Shown here: piece after piece, positions 31,727 to 43,159 of the stretch
Layout: each line of letters begins with the position of its first letter
Numbering within the stretch: the stretch's first letter is position 1
From: Darksidea phi
Lineage: Eukaryota; Ascomycota; Dothideomycetes; Pleosporales; Lentitheciaceae
Assembly (NCBI GenBank): GCA_030770425.1
Contig: JASJFT010000149.1
Location: 1 to 64,000 of the forward strand
Reading direction: 5' to 3'
Length of the DNA stretch: 64,000 nt
Program-made: the position numbers and the translations under genes
The notes under the pieces: model-generated
Told to the model about the DNA's origin: nothing
The model's input: the letters and a program-made list of their open reading frames with translations, nothing else
The model's database searches: none

Positions 31727-33882
31727 ATGACTTCGCTCCTTCAGCCTTGCTTTCTACGATGTCGACCCCAGCGTGGCGGTACGTGGCGGTACGTGGCAAG
31801 GGAAAAAATCAAAGCCACGCTTGCCAAAATCAGGCCGGAATGGAACCTGCCTGAGGCCGTCCTCAAAGACGCGGCCTCGATCCGCAACATCACAGGCCCC
31901 TTCATCCGTGCGCTTCTGAGCGAGGAAGAGGTGACCATCACGGAGGCCCCCACTGCTCAATTGGTGCAATACATCAGGACCCGCCAGTATTCAGCCAAAG
32001 AGGTTGCTCTGGCCTATTGCAAAAGAGCCGCGTTCGCCCATCAGCTGGTACGTGACCAAGTTGGTTCTGATTTTCATGTTGGGTTTTCATTGATTTTTCT
32101 TATTTGACAGAACAATTGCCTGCACGAGATATTTTTCGAAGAGGCAATAGAGCAGGCAGAGAAGCTCGATGAGCAGTTGAAGGAGACTGGAGAATTCGTT
32201 GGTCCCATGCACGGTGTTCCAGTGAGTTTGAAAGATCAATTCCATGTCAAGTATGCCGAAACCACGATGGGGTACGTAAGTTGGGTAGGCACCTTCGAAG
32301 GAGCCAAAGGGACAGGAAGGGAATTCCACGACGAAAGCCAGCTAGTAGGAGAGCTGCACAGCGTTGGTGCGATTCTGTATTGCAAGGTACGCTCTCTGGC
32401 TTTTCTTTCCCTCTACACGCATGCTAACCTGACACAAGACTAGCTGTCCACAAACTCTCCTCATGGGTGAGACGATCAACAATCTTATCGGCTGTACAAT
32501 GAATCCTGTCAACCAGCTGTTGTCATGCGGTGGCTCAAGTGGCGGTGAAGGCGCATTGCTCGCACTTGGAGCAAGCAATGTCGGAGTCGGCACCGACATT
32601 GGTAAGCACATTCCAGCCAATAATCTCTTTTCGGTTGCAAGATTGCTTCTGACAATTGCATGGCAAAGGCGGATCTGTTCGCATTCCGGCCGCATTTTGT
32701 GGGACCTGCTCTATCAAGCCATCCTGGCAGCGGTTCTCCTATCGCACAGTCGCAAATTCTGTGAGTCTAACCCGGCTCCTGAAAAAACCGTTGCCAACAA
32801 TATTCTGCTAGTCTCCGGGTCAAACGGTTTCCCCATCTGCAATCGGTTTCAGGTCGACGTCATTACTAGGTTTGAAGCTGATAATGACATCTCTGCTTTC
32901 AACACAGCCTTGGCTCCGCGACCCATACGTCGTGCCTATGCCTTGGCGAGAAGAAAAGGAGTCTGCAGATAACAAGCTGTGCTTCGCAGTCTTACGTAAT
33001 GACCGGATGGTGCAGCCTCATCCTCCTATTGCAAGAGGAATTGAAATGGTTGTCAAGGCTGTTAAAAATGCCGGCCACACAGTACGTAATTGTTTCTGTG
33101 GATTACTTAACCTTCTAATACCAATCAGGTTATTGAGTGGGAGCCACTGTCGCATAGAGAGGCTTTGAATTTGCATGTGAAAATAACTTCAATTCTTGGC
33201 TGATGATTATAGCTAATTATTGAAGGATATAATTCTGGACACTGACGGCGGCGATGATGTTTGGCGGCAGTTGAACATCTTGCATGAACCATTGATACCC
33301 CAAGTTTCGGACCGTGTCGGAAATGGGCCAAAACCCCCTGTTCCAACTCTTAAGCTTCTCGATATCATATTGAAGCACAAGGCATATGTAGCAAAGTATC
33401 TGCAGTACTGGGATTCGACTATCAAGGACACGGGAACTGGACGAGCCGTTGATGCAGTAATTTTGCCCGTCGCTCCACATGCAGCCATCATTCCTGGCGA
33501 GTATTACCGTTACGGTTAGTATTTAAATCTACTGCACCTTTTCGAGTCTCATAATTTTTGCAGGCTACACAGAGTTCATAAACCTACTCGACTTTACCAG
33601 TGCAGTCCTTCCAGTCACCAAAGCGGACAAAACCATTGATGTAGCCCACGGTAACTTCAAGCCTTTGACCCCCGATGACGAAAAAAATTGGATAGCGTGT
33701 AAGTAGTTCCGTTTCACCATTGTAGGTACGATATCTCTTGCTAACATCAGCATGGCAAAGACGACGCAGACACATACGACGGTGCCCCGGTTTTTGTTCA
33801 ATTGATGGGTCGGAAATTTGAGGAAGAGCAAATCTTGAGCATTGCGATGAGAGTGGAGGAACTCCTAAAGAAATCCGACTAA
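31727..33882 (+). pseudogene. Amidase-signature hydrolase, frame broken near both ends
   Basis: Amidase-signature family (acetamidase-like). Visible blocks: LAKIRPEWNLPEAV; MHGVPVSLKDQF with the catalytic lysine; SCPQTLLMGETINNL; CGGSSGGEGALLALGAS with the cis-serine; GVGTDIGGSVRIPAAFCG with the nucleophilic serine split by an intron; PWLRDPYVVPMPWR; YDGAPVFVQLMGRKFEEEQ. Internal introns splice in phase, for example 32386-32440, ending ACACAAG. Two faults stand out. The family-like start at 31759 (MSTPAWRYVA) is thrown out of frame by a 10-bp tandem duplication at 31774-31793; an ATG at 31727 restores frame with an unrelated N-terminus. Near 33700-33751 the last intron (donor TGTAAGT, acceptor CATCAG) does not preserve phase. 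The central enzyme is intact on paper, so it could still be partly functional, but I favour a decaying gene. Confidence 0.7.
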
Positions 33883-34099
33883 GTGAGCCGTATCTACATC
33901 CTAGAGTCGATCGTAGATACTTGAAATCCAAAGTCACGAACAAGCTAAGCTGTCATTTATCGCCGACGCTAAACGCACATGCAAGGAACGGTGTAAAGAT
34001 GAACACGAATGCGAGTCCACCCGTTGATCTTGACCCACCTGAGCTCAAAGGCAAACGAATCCTACAAATACCAAAACCACCGCAAGCAGCCAAGAGAGT

Positions 34100-34582
34100 C
34101 TACAATTCCTGAAACGAGAGAACGGGAAACTTGACGAGAAGATGTTCAGAAAGCTCGATACTAATCTTGATATATCTACCACCAATAATGAGATTTCCAA
34201 GCTCCCATTCCATCACTTTTCCGATGACTTCAAGTGGATAATACTGAAATCGTTCGATGTCAGTTGCATCTGCTAGGACCGTATGCGATACGTGCCCGTG
34301 GATAGCGGCGATGTGTCTCGAAGGACCGAAACATTGCATACTATACTGGTATGCTATTTTAATAAGAACAGGTTCTCCTTCAGGTTCGTATTGTATAGGT
34401 TGGGGATTTCGGATTGGGGCTGTGAGAATATAGTCTGGGATTTCATTAAGTGTAAGGGGCCGAACGTTGATACTGGGATGGTCGAGTATTCTTCGTTGCG
34501 TTACAACCCTGGTTGCATTCCCCCTCCACCAAGAGATTGCGAGACCACCTGCGACTGGAAGTGTTTCGCAGTAACTTATCAA
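34100..34582 (-). pseudogene. Orphan open frame of 160 codons
   Basis: An open frame without an ATG at its start, coding protein-like sequence (RHIAAIHGHVSHTVLADATD, IERFQYYPLEVIGKVMEWEL). It could be the last exon of a minus-strand gene whose upstream part is lost; the upstream 2 kb shows no matching exon. No family recognised. Confidence 0.25.
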
Positions 34583-34599
34583 TCAAGACCAAACTGAAG

Positions 34600-36584
34600 A
34601 GGAAAGTGTGTCCAATCGAGGGACAGAACCGAGAATGCTAACAAGGAAGTAAGAAGAAACGTTGAGAAATCAGTATGAAAGGCCTGAAAGGCCCACTGTG
34701 GAGTTCTATAGGCGCACAGATAATCTAACTGGTATCGTAGTTCGGGCATGCGTGTTTGATTTCGTGACCGGTATCGCGCGACGGGGAAGGTTGGGCCAGT
34801 GCGGCCCGAGTCAACGGGCTGAATCCCTCACTTAGAGCTAATGCCTCGCCAATGATATTTTGCTCGTATGAATTCTAATGGAATTTTGCGGATATCTACC
34901 TTTGGAACAAGGATTATGTATATGCTACAGAGCCTTCGTGAAGCTGCGAAGATAGAGACTAAAAGCTTATAGCTATGGCCGACTTGCGTACTGAATCACG
35001 TGTACTCTACTACAACTCCTCTATCGTAAAGACACAGGGGATTTGAAGGAATATGCCATTCATGCGAGCCAGCATGGTTGGATTTTGCAGGAATCGGATG
35101 TCGAGGAGAGGAAAATCTAGAACAGTTCCCGGAGCTATTCCTGCCGGCTAGCAGAGCTAAACCACAAGGCGGTAGAGAGAAGGCAGTAGAGACAGGGAAA
35201 TAGAGGCTAGTGGAAAACTAGTATACCTAGCAGAATAACGTTAATCTGCCTACTATTACAGAGGCGTATAGATATCTTACAGGTGTACACACAGAAAACG
35301 TTGACCTTCAACAGCGATAGCAAGTCATAGATATAGTACAAAAAACAGAGACCAGAAAGTATTAAAGGCGGCCCTACATTACAAAGCCGATGAGGCGCTA
35401 GCACACGTGACCAAAGGGCGTTACCGAAAAAATTCCTGTGCGAATCATAACGGGATCATCGGGGTGCGCCTCGATTGCGCGCCAGGCCTCGCTATCTTCC
35501 AGCCCCCACAGCTAAACACGGCCCAAGGTCAAATCTCTCGGGTTTCCTTGGGCTTACATGATCAGTGTCTACTGACGGGATGCATTTTTGAACAGACTAC
35601 CGAAATCCTACGCTTTCATGCAGAAAGCTAAGGAGACTACTTAAGCTACTGAGACGATTAAAGAACGTTGACAAGGAACTTATCAGTAACCGCCAGCAGA
35701 AGGTGTGATAAGGATGCCACTAAGAGCATTGCGAACATGTGACGGACTGGTCGTTAACCGAAGGTGGCTTGGCCTCGCATGAGTGAAGCCTAACAGCATG
35801 GCGCTCGGTAGTGCCCAGAAATCCTCTGCGTGATTTAATGCCGCACTTCGCCACCCCGCTCCTTGAGACTGTGTTCGTGGAATTTACGGATTTCTTATAG
35901 AGGCTACCACTGCCTTCTCAGCTTCAGCGTCAAAGTCCGTGGACTTTACTATACGCCTTTACTCGCATGCGCATACGGCTTACAAGTTCGCAAACGGATG
36001 AACTACCTAATGCGTGGGACTATCCCTTATTCTAACCATAATGCCAATTGCCACGTAGTTGGTGATTGGTGGTGGCGGCGCCAGTTGGTGGCCTGACGTG
36101 CCCAACAGTTACACAACGGGGTGCTCACCACTTTTCGCTGCAGCATTATTCGCAAGTATTGTGTCAGCTCTATGATTTCGCTGCCTCGGCGCTGCTGGCA
36201 CTTCAGCTATCGTCATGCCCGTGAGACGCTTTGGCACGAGACGCCGCTATAAGCACAGCGGTGAGTGCCCGACATGTGAAGTTGTGGGCCACCTGGCACT
36301 CTGCATCCAATCCACCATCGGCTCGCTTCCCCCGCATGAACCGATTGGCTAATTAACTGCTTGCAGCGCTTGGTATGCACTATCACTAGCCAAACTCTAA
36401 GCTCAGCTGAATTGAAATCTAGACTTTAGTGATCACAACGTGGTACTTCACGACGAGGCAACGACGGTCCGGCTCCGCACCGGGGAATGCCTTAATTCAA
36501 CGTACTCGGGTGAAATCGCGCATACTTAGAGCAGTTCGGCGCTGCCCGGCATAGGGCAGACGCTGCCGCACTCCTCTGTTCGCT
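34600..36584. other. Gene-free stretch upstream of the NACHT-TPR gene
   Basis: About 2 kb with short, incoherent open frames only. Includes CGGGCTGAATCCCTCA near 34815, a word also found near 13576. No RNA gene recognised. Confidence 0.45.
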
Positions 36585-39500
36585 ATGGATACTCAGTGCC
36601 CTACCGTACCGTCAGAATTCGAGAGGAGGGACCTGTGGATGGAAGCAACTAAAAGGCTGAGTGAAGAAGAAAAGAAGATCCTTGAAACTCAAGATCTGAA
36701 AGGAGCCAATTTGGCTCAAGCCGCACTCGAAGCGACCGAAACGCAGAAGAGTATCTGTAAAGGGAAGCAGTGGTCATTTTCCTTCAAGGGCAAGCAAATC
36801 TTTGTACGAGACATCTTGGAGAGCATCATATCCTGGATCGAGAAGTTCAAGGAAATTGTAGATTCCGTCGTCTCTATGGATGTTTCTGGCCATGCAGCTC
36901 TTCCATGGGCTTGCGTCAAGTTTTGTTTAGAGGTAGACACATGTCCCCATTGCTTCCTGCTGGAGCGCGCGACTAATTGAACCTCAGACGGCCGGAAAGG
37001 ACGTTCAGAGATACGGCAGTATGTTGATCGGCATCGAGGTCGTGACAAAGGAGATCAAGTTCTACACGCTGTTTGAGGCGATCTACCTGACGAAACCATT
37101 ACAGTCTGCCAATCAACTCGCAGATACGCTCGTGGAAACCTACGAGAACCTTTTGAGATTTCTGGCCAAAGCGTGTAGATACTACAGCACGGGTACCCTT
37201 GGTATAAGTCACCCTGTTTCCCGCTTTCGCTCCATTGCTAACGTCTGGGGCAGCCCGGGTAATTAAGGCCCCGTTTAGCGAAGATGGTGTGGACGATTTG
37301 ACGAATAGCGTGGAGCAATTTCGGAGCCTTGTCGAACGGAACGCCCGCTTGATGGACAAAGAGATTTCCGATCAGGAACGGCGAGATATCGCCAAAGGTA
37401 AAACCCTCGCTATGTCCCTTCGTGTAACGACTGCCGATATAACTATGATGTAGCCATCGAAGCTTGGAATGAACCATTGGGGTCTATCCGTATGCAGGTA
37501 TCCGAGATGCATACTCTCATGAAGGAGGTGCATTCCTGTAGGTTCCCATATTCAATTCTTGGACGGAACATTACTTGCTTACGCTGACCTCAATGGTAGT
37601 CGTGAAGCATTCAGCACCAGAAGATCCCCTGATTACCATTCGGAGCTCATTGAAGCTCCCTCATAAACTCGAGATCGACAAGAAATATAGGGAGAACCTC
37701 AAAAAGATTTGCAAAGGAACGGCGACTTGGATCCTCGAACGACCGGAGTTCGAGAGCTGGAGCCGCGGCCAAAAACCAGTGCTCACCATTCGAGGAAGTC
37801 CAGGCTGTGGAAAGTCCTTTTTGTCGACCATGGTGGTAAAGCACATTCTTGAGAATAAGGACAAGCACATGCCAATCGGGTACTATTACTTTCGCGGTGA
37901 TGATGAGTCCAAACAATCCGTCAACAATGCGCTATGCGCTATGGTTTATCAGATTGCTGATCAGAATGTACGATTTGCGGAGCGCGCGGCTCGAACCTGT
38001 TCGGAACTGGAGAATTCACTGGCGGCGACACTTAGCTCCACCTGGTACGACTTCTTCCATGAGAATTTCGATTCCAATTCCGGAGCTCAGGCGTGTCTCG
38101 TCTTTGACGGCATCGACGAAGCAGCGCAAGAGGATATAAAAGAACTAGTCAAGCAATTGAATGACTATTTCGCCTCTTGTGCGAACATCAGGGTCCTTCT
38201 GGTCGGCCGTCCGGAGACGCAAGCCATTACTTCTCCTCTAGATTGTTTCTCTACGGGAAACATCGACGTTTCGAGCACCCTTAACTCTCACGACATCTCC
38301 CTCTTTGTTGACCACAGCTACAAAGTGTACCTGTCCCATCACAAAGTCAAAGGCTTGCGCAAGACCGTTACCAACTCGCTGCGGGAAAAAGCGAATGGGA
38401 TGTTTCTCTGGGTGGATCTCGTGTGCCAAGAGTTGGCTAAGATCAAGATGGTCACGGTCTTGAAGCAACATTTGGACAGCATGCCCACCGAACTCTCTGA
38501 GCTCTACGAGAGCATCTTCAAACGAATGGCGAAAATGGTCCCGAACCCGAAACATACAGCGCAGCTACAAGAACTTTTCTGTTGCCTGTCTCAATCCACG
38601 GAACCACCGAGCGTTTTCGTTCTAAATCAAGTCATTCGATATGCCACCGACGATCCCGAGTTTGACGTGGAATCGACCATCAAGAAGTATTGCGCGTCCC
38701 TTCTCGTTTGCGAGGAGACAGGCGGGCTGCTGTTCCGGACAAAGATCAACTTAGAAGACAAGCAAAAGCACAACCGCAGCTCGGCTGAAAGTGTCTATGA
38801 TAGCGGAGAGAGCGCTAGCGGGACAGAAGATGACTCGGATTCGGGGTTTCTAGATGAGGACGCAGCGGACCGAGAAATAGAAACTCGAGAGAGGGAAACC
38901 AAAGTGAAAGTGCGCCACGCATCAATAAGCGATTTTCTCAACAACAAGGAGCTGAAGACATCCTCCATCTTATTGAATCGTATGGATGCGGCTTTTCATA
39001 CGGTTGAACTCGGTTTAAGAATCATTTGCGAAGGTGCTCCTCCTCAGCTTACGATTTCGGAGAGCCTCTGGCTGTATGCCATGACCAACATCTTCGACCA
39101 GCTGCGCAATCTCGATGAAGCGGCTGTATCTCCACAGCAGACAGAGTATCTCATCGAAAAGTTGTGGCAATTGTTCAACTCAGAACCCCTTGGCCAGTTC
39201 ATTTCACGACCCCACTCAACACGGACGGGGTATCCTCTGCACCACAGCTTCGATTTTGGATTCAACATCGATTTGGAAAATACCAACCGCCAGGCCGTAC
39301 AAAAATGGATCAAGAAAGCCAATGACTCTAATATTCACATGAAGCCGGCAACACGCCAATGGGTCGAGAACATCATCAAAACGCCGTTGCAGCTGCTTGT
39401 GCCTTTGACGAAGACATGTATCCATGAGTGGCTGTGCAGCGATGAAACGCCCGGTCTGTTGTACATGAGGTATCGTTTCGCCTGGGTTTGTCTTGTGTCT

Positions 39501-41388
39501 GTAAGTTGGGAAGGGGTGACATTTGTCGCGGCCACATACTGATCAATTCAAACAGACAGACCTCATCCCGTCATGCAAGCCCTTCTCTTGGTACGACCGT
39601 GATTACCCACTGTTTGGAAGTAGCGATACATTCAATGCGTTGGCTGACATAATCGACGCGGAGCGCTCCATAGACGTGCATCGCCGCATCGCCGAAACTG
39701 CAGCATATATCGGGGAGGAAACCGTCGCAGAAATGGAATGGAACAAAGCAATTGAGCTTGCCGAAATTACCGGTCAAAAAGATAGGTTGAAAGACCTGTA
39801 TTACCAATTTATTCGGTCCCTGACGGATATTCGGCTCCTAGAGTGCGAACCTGTGGTGCTTCAGCTGGCTGAGAAATATCTAACTCTGGATTCCTTTAAT
39901 GCCAGGATGCATGCATGCCTAGCGCTAGCCCGCTTTCGACATCTTGGGGACAACAATGGAGCCATCGACGAATTCCGGACCGCTCTATCACTAGAGCCCC
40001 GAGATAACTCAATCCTAATGGCATTGATCTATGTCCTGTGGAAACAACGTGATATGAAAGGGATTTTGGAGCTGTTCGAGAACGGAGACAGTGATATCAC
40101 CAGTTATCGAATACGTGCTTGCATGGACCGAGACTCCTACCATGACTTTCTAGCTCTAGCAGCAAGAGACTTAGGGAAGATAGAGTATCTGGTCAAGTGT
40201 TACGAAACTGCAATCTCACGGCCTCGGACGGAGCCGCCAATTGGCAAAGAATACGATTCACAAGAGGATGACAGCTGGGGAACGCTAGGAGAAGCCTTTG
40301 GTCGCTTAAATCAAAAGGAACATTACTCTGCGGGTACTGCGCTTCTCACATGCCGATTAGCTGATCTCCACGGCCGGTATCGAGGGGACTCCGGAGTAGC
40401 TCTCAACTTGTGGACAGCGGTCTTTCTCGAGCAATCTGAGATATTCGGACTTGCTGAATTGCATACTGGATATAGCATGTACACCATCCCCATGCTTGTG
40501 GACACGTTCGCTGAATTGCTTTACGAAGATGCGTTGAAGTCGGACGGCTTCGTGAATGAAGAATCACTCAGGTCACTGGAGCGGCTACGTAACCGGCATG
40601 ATTGGTTCCGCGAGCAAGACATGCATGGGGCATCTCTCACTAATCAGCGAAACTTGAACCTGTTCCTGGCCAAACTATACCGTCAAACAGGAAGAGATGC
40701 GGAGGCAAAAGAGCTGCTAAGAGAACAGTTTGAGCGAGGTATCGAGCTCCTCAATGATGATGTCGATTGGAACGATACTTCTGGTTACCATGTTCTATCT
40801 AAGATACTGTTCACCTGCTGCCAGAAGGAGAATGCCGCTATCGCACAGTCCCTCTGTCGCTATACTCGATACCAGCCGGACGAGGATGAAATTGTGGATG
40901 GAAGCGAAACAAGCGTGAACATTCTCAGCACTTCAGGGAGAGAACGGGAAAGCACCGAAGAATCACAAGTCCCATACAAAGAGGATGGTGACGAAGATGG
41001 TGACGAAGATGGCGACGAGGAAGAGTTCCCTACCGGAATAGTAGAACACCGGGGCAGGAGAGGCTCTGGGTTCGTATGCTCTATGCTATACGACTGTCCC
41101 GACTCCTCGACTCTGACTCCGAATTCGCCATTTTTTGTCTGTATGACCTGCGTTAAGGTCCAGTTTTGCGAAGGCTGTTATGCGAGGCACACCTCCGGAG
41201 TCGGTAAAAGCACCGCTACATCAGCGGACCAACCATGCGCAGAAAAGAATAAGCATATTACAATATGCAGCTCACGACACGAACATATCAAAGTCCCAAT
41301 TGATGGTTGGAGGCTAAAAGAGGATGTTATGACGATTGCGGGCAAAGAAATACCGGTTCGACGATGGCTAGAAACACTACACCTCTAG
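36585..41388 (+). CDS. NLR-type STAND protein: NACHT_N/Goodbye-like - NACHT - TPR - zinc finger
   Basis: Six exons (36585-36932, 36988-37201, 37254-37397, 37454-37537, 37600-39500, 39556-41388) join in phase to 1,507 aa. The N-terminal 150 residues carry DVSGHAALPWACVKFCLE, a hallmark of N-terminal domains of fungal NACHT proteins. The NACHT ATPase has Walker A GSPGCGKS at residues 329-336 and Walker B LVFDGIDE at 430-437, then RVLLVGRPETQ. The C-terminal third has helical repeats of TPR type (GAIDEFRTALSLEPRDNSILMA read in parts), an acidic DGDE repeat, and a Cys/His cluster (CMTCVKVQFCEGCYARH) like a ZZ zinc finger. Such proteins are cytosolic sensors that oligomerise on binding ATP and ligand; some trigger heterokaryon incompatibility or defence. 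No trigger or partner can be named. Confidence 0.88.
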
Positions 41389-41986
41389 GCTCCGTCTTCA
41401 CGTCGGCCGAGTCAATCAGAGTACATTGGTTCTCCTCACCTCTCTGCCATCCTTATTTTCTCTTCCACCGGCTCCGGCTGCTGCAAACCCATGGGCGGCG
41501 AAATTGACCATGCCCTCTCATACCCGCATTGCGCTCTGATATCTGAACCCTCTGGAGAGAGCCGAATGGCCGTGCCAGGCCCTCTCACCTTACCATGCTC
41601 AAGAAGTCACTCATTGCATTCTCCTTACACATGCCGAAGCTAAAGTCGAGAAGTAGGAAGCTATGAAAGGGCAGCGGAATCGACCACGGGTGAGCGGAGC
41701 TGAGGGGAGGGGTGGGGGGCGCGATGGTTTGTCTCCATGGTATAGAAACCGTTACCTTAGGTAAGGTCGCCTATTGTAGCACATTCTGAAATTGCGCCAC
41801 GGCTGTGTTGTGAGCTAGAAGCGGTTTCCAGGATGTCTGGGAATATTTCCAAGGCAACCTAGGCATTCGCATCCTCGAAGAGGTCTTTGCCTGCATGATC
41901 ATGCTGCTTCCGTACATCCATTCATTCATTAGTTCAATCCTACTCTATTTCAGTCACAATTCCCGCGGCTGTTTCTGGCTAGCAGA
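41389..41986. other. Intergenic before the NACHT relic
   Basis: About 600 bases. Parts may be further decayed NACHT-gene sequence upstream of 41987, but I cannot follow a frame with confidence. Confidence 0.4.
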
Positions 41987-42200
41987 GATAGCGGACAGCC
42001 GACGGGCCTCGCCATAGATTCCATGCAAGACCCAGTCTTACACAGCACGTACGTAATCATCAATGCGCTCGACGAGTGCGAAGCAGGCTTACCGAAGCTG
42101 TTAGGCTTTATCATTCAGAAGTCGTGTGTATCCTCTCGCGGTAAGTAGATCGTCTCCAGCCGCAACTGGCTTAATATTGAGAAAATATCTCTATAACTAC
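41987..42200 (+). pseudogene. NACHT-domain gene fragment with premature stop
   Basis: The plus frame from 41987 reads DSGQPTGLAIDSMQDP, then YVIINALDECEAGLPKLL, the Walker B region of a NACHT/HET-E-like ATPase, then SCVSSRGK-stop-IVSSRNW. The stop TAG stands where the family has Trp (KWIVSSRNW), as expected from G-to-A change of TGG. Upstream no Walker A exon is found, and downstream the sequence passes straight into AT-rich DNA. This is a relic of a third NLR-type gene. Confidence 0.75.
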
Positions 42201-42421
42201 TAGGCTATGTACTCTAAGATTTTAATAGACGCTATATTATATATATAAGAGCTTATATTTAAATCTTTAGAAATTATTATAAAGTAGTTATTAAGATATT
42301 TACGATTAAAATTCGGGTTTTTTAGTATATCTTACGGTTAACGGTTCGTTTAGATTAACGGCTCGTTTAGTAAATACGTTAGTAGATATAATATAAACGA
42401 TAGTATAAAAGATCGAATATA
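42201..42421. repeat. AT-rich RIP-like DNA, left copy of a dispersed repeat (42241-42381)
   Basis: Very AT-rich tract. The part 42241-42381 (AAGAGCTTATATTTAAAT, GTAGTTATTAAGATATTTA, GCTCGTTTAGTA) matches 48595-48719 in the same orientation, differing mostly by transitions and small gaps. Confidence 0.75.
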
Positions 42422-42426
42422 GAAGA
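42422..42426. repeat. Target-site duplication GAAGA, left
   Basis: Five bases directly before the left LTR; identical to 43289-43293. Confidence 0.9.
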
Positions 42427-42555
42427 TGTCGCGGCGGAATAGACCCCCCTGTACGGTCCTATTCCTCTCTATTCACCTATATATATAGGGGGTCCTACCC
42501 CCCCTCTACATGCTCCACACAGGGACCTCAATACACTCAATTCTCAACCGTGACA
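42427..42555. repeat. Left LTR, 129 bp
   Basis: TG...CA termini. Differs from the right LTR at ten positions. In all ten this copy keeps C (or G) where the right copy has T (or A). Confidence 0.92.
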
Positions 42556-42702
42556 GTTATGAGCCCGGATATCGCTGCTGATCTCCTCTTCATTGAGTGA
42601 TGATTGCCGCTGCCGCCGTCCCTTGTCAAGCTACCAATTCTACCAACTCATTCTACTATCAACCTCGTCGACGCCGTCAGCCCGTCGCCATCTATCAAGG
42701 CA

Positions 42703-42790
42703 ATCACTACGCCGCACATTACTACGCCGCATATTACTACGCCGCATATCACTACGCCGCAATCACTACGCCGCACATCAATACGCCGCA
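42703..42790. repeat. Tandem array, six 14-15-bp units (ACTACGCCGC core)
   Basis: Six units of the form ATYACTACGCCGCA inside the element, the last with ATACGCCGC. Confidence 0.9.
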
Positions 42791-42792
42791 AT

Positions 42793-42848
42793 CAACGAAA
42801 CAACGGAACAACGGAACAACGGAACAACGGAACAACGAAACAACGGAA
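42793..42848. repeat. Octamer array, seven CAACGGAA units
   Basis: Seven adjacent octamers; units one and six read CAACGAAA. Confidence 0.93.
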
Positions 42849-42941
42849 CAGGTTTGCTACCTTCTAATATGAGCATGACTCTGGCTTTCTTAAAAGGAGA
42901 ACTCCCTCGATTGGATAGACCTCTCGAGCGCCTACTTGGTA

Positions 42942-42997
42942 CAACGGAACAACGGAACAACGGAACAACAGAACAGCGGAACAATAGAACAACGGAA
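42942..42997. repeat. Second octamer array, seven CAACGGAA-type units
   Basis: Seven octamers with variants CAACAGAA, CAGCGGAA and CAATAGAA, separated from the first array by 93 bp. Confidence 0.9.
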
Positions 42998-43159
42998 CCC
43001 CTAACAGCCTTGAGTTTGACGCTAGCCTATTGCGTTTTAAGCTCGGCTACCCCTATTATGTATATACTCAATCAACTATCATGTACTTCCTATTTAGGTA
43101 TGGTTCTTAACCTCATTTTCCACCCTTCCGCAATTACTTTGCTACAGGGTGGGGGGGTA

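Noticed and set aside
42793..42997. CRISPR-like look of the spaced octamer arrays
   Set aside because: Units are contiguous without spacers and the genome is fungal; these are simple tandem repeats.
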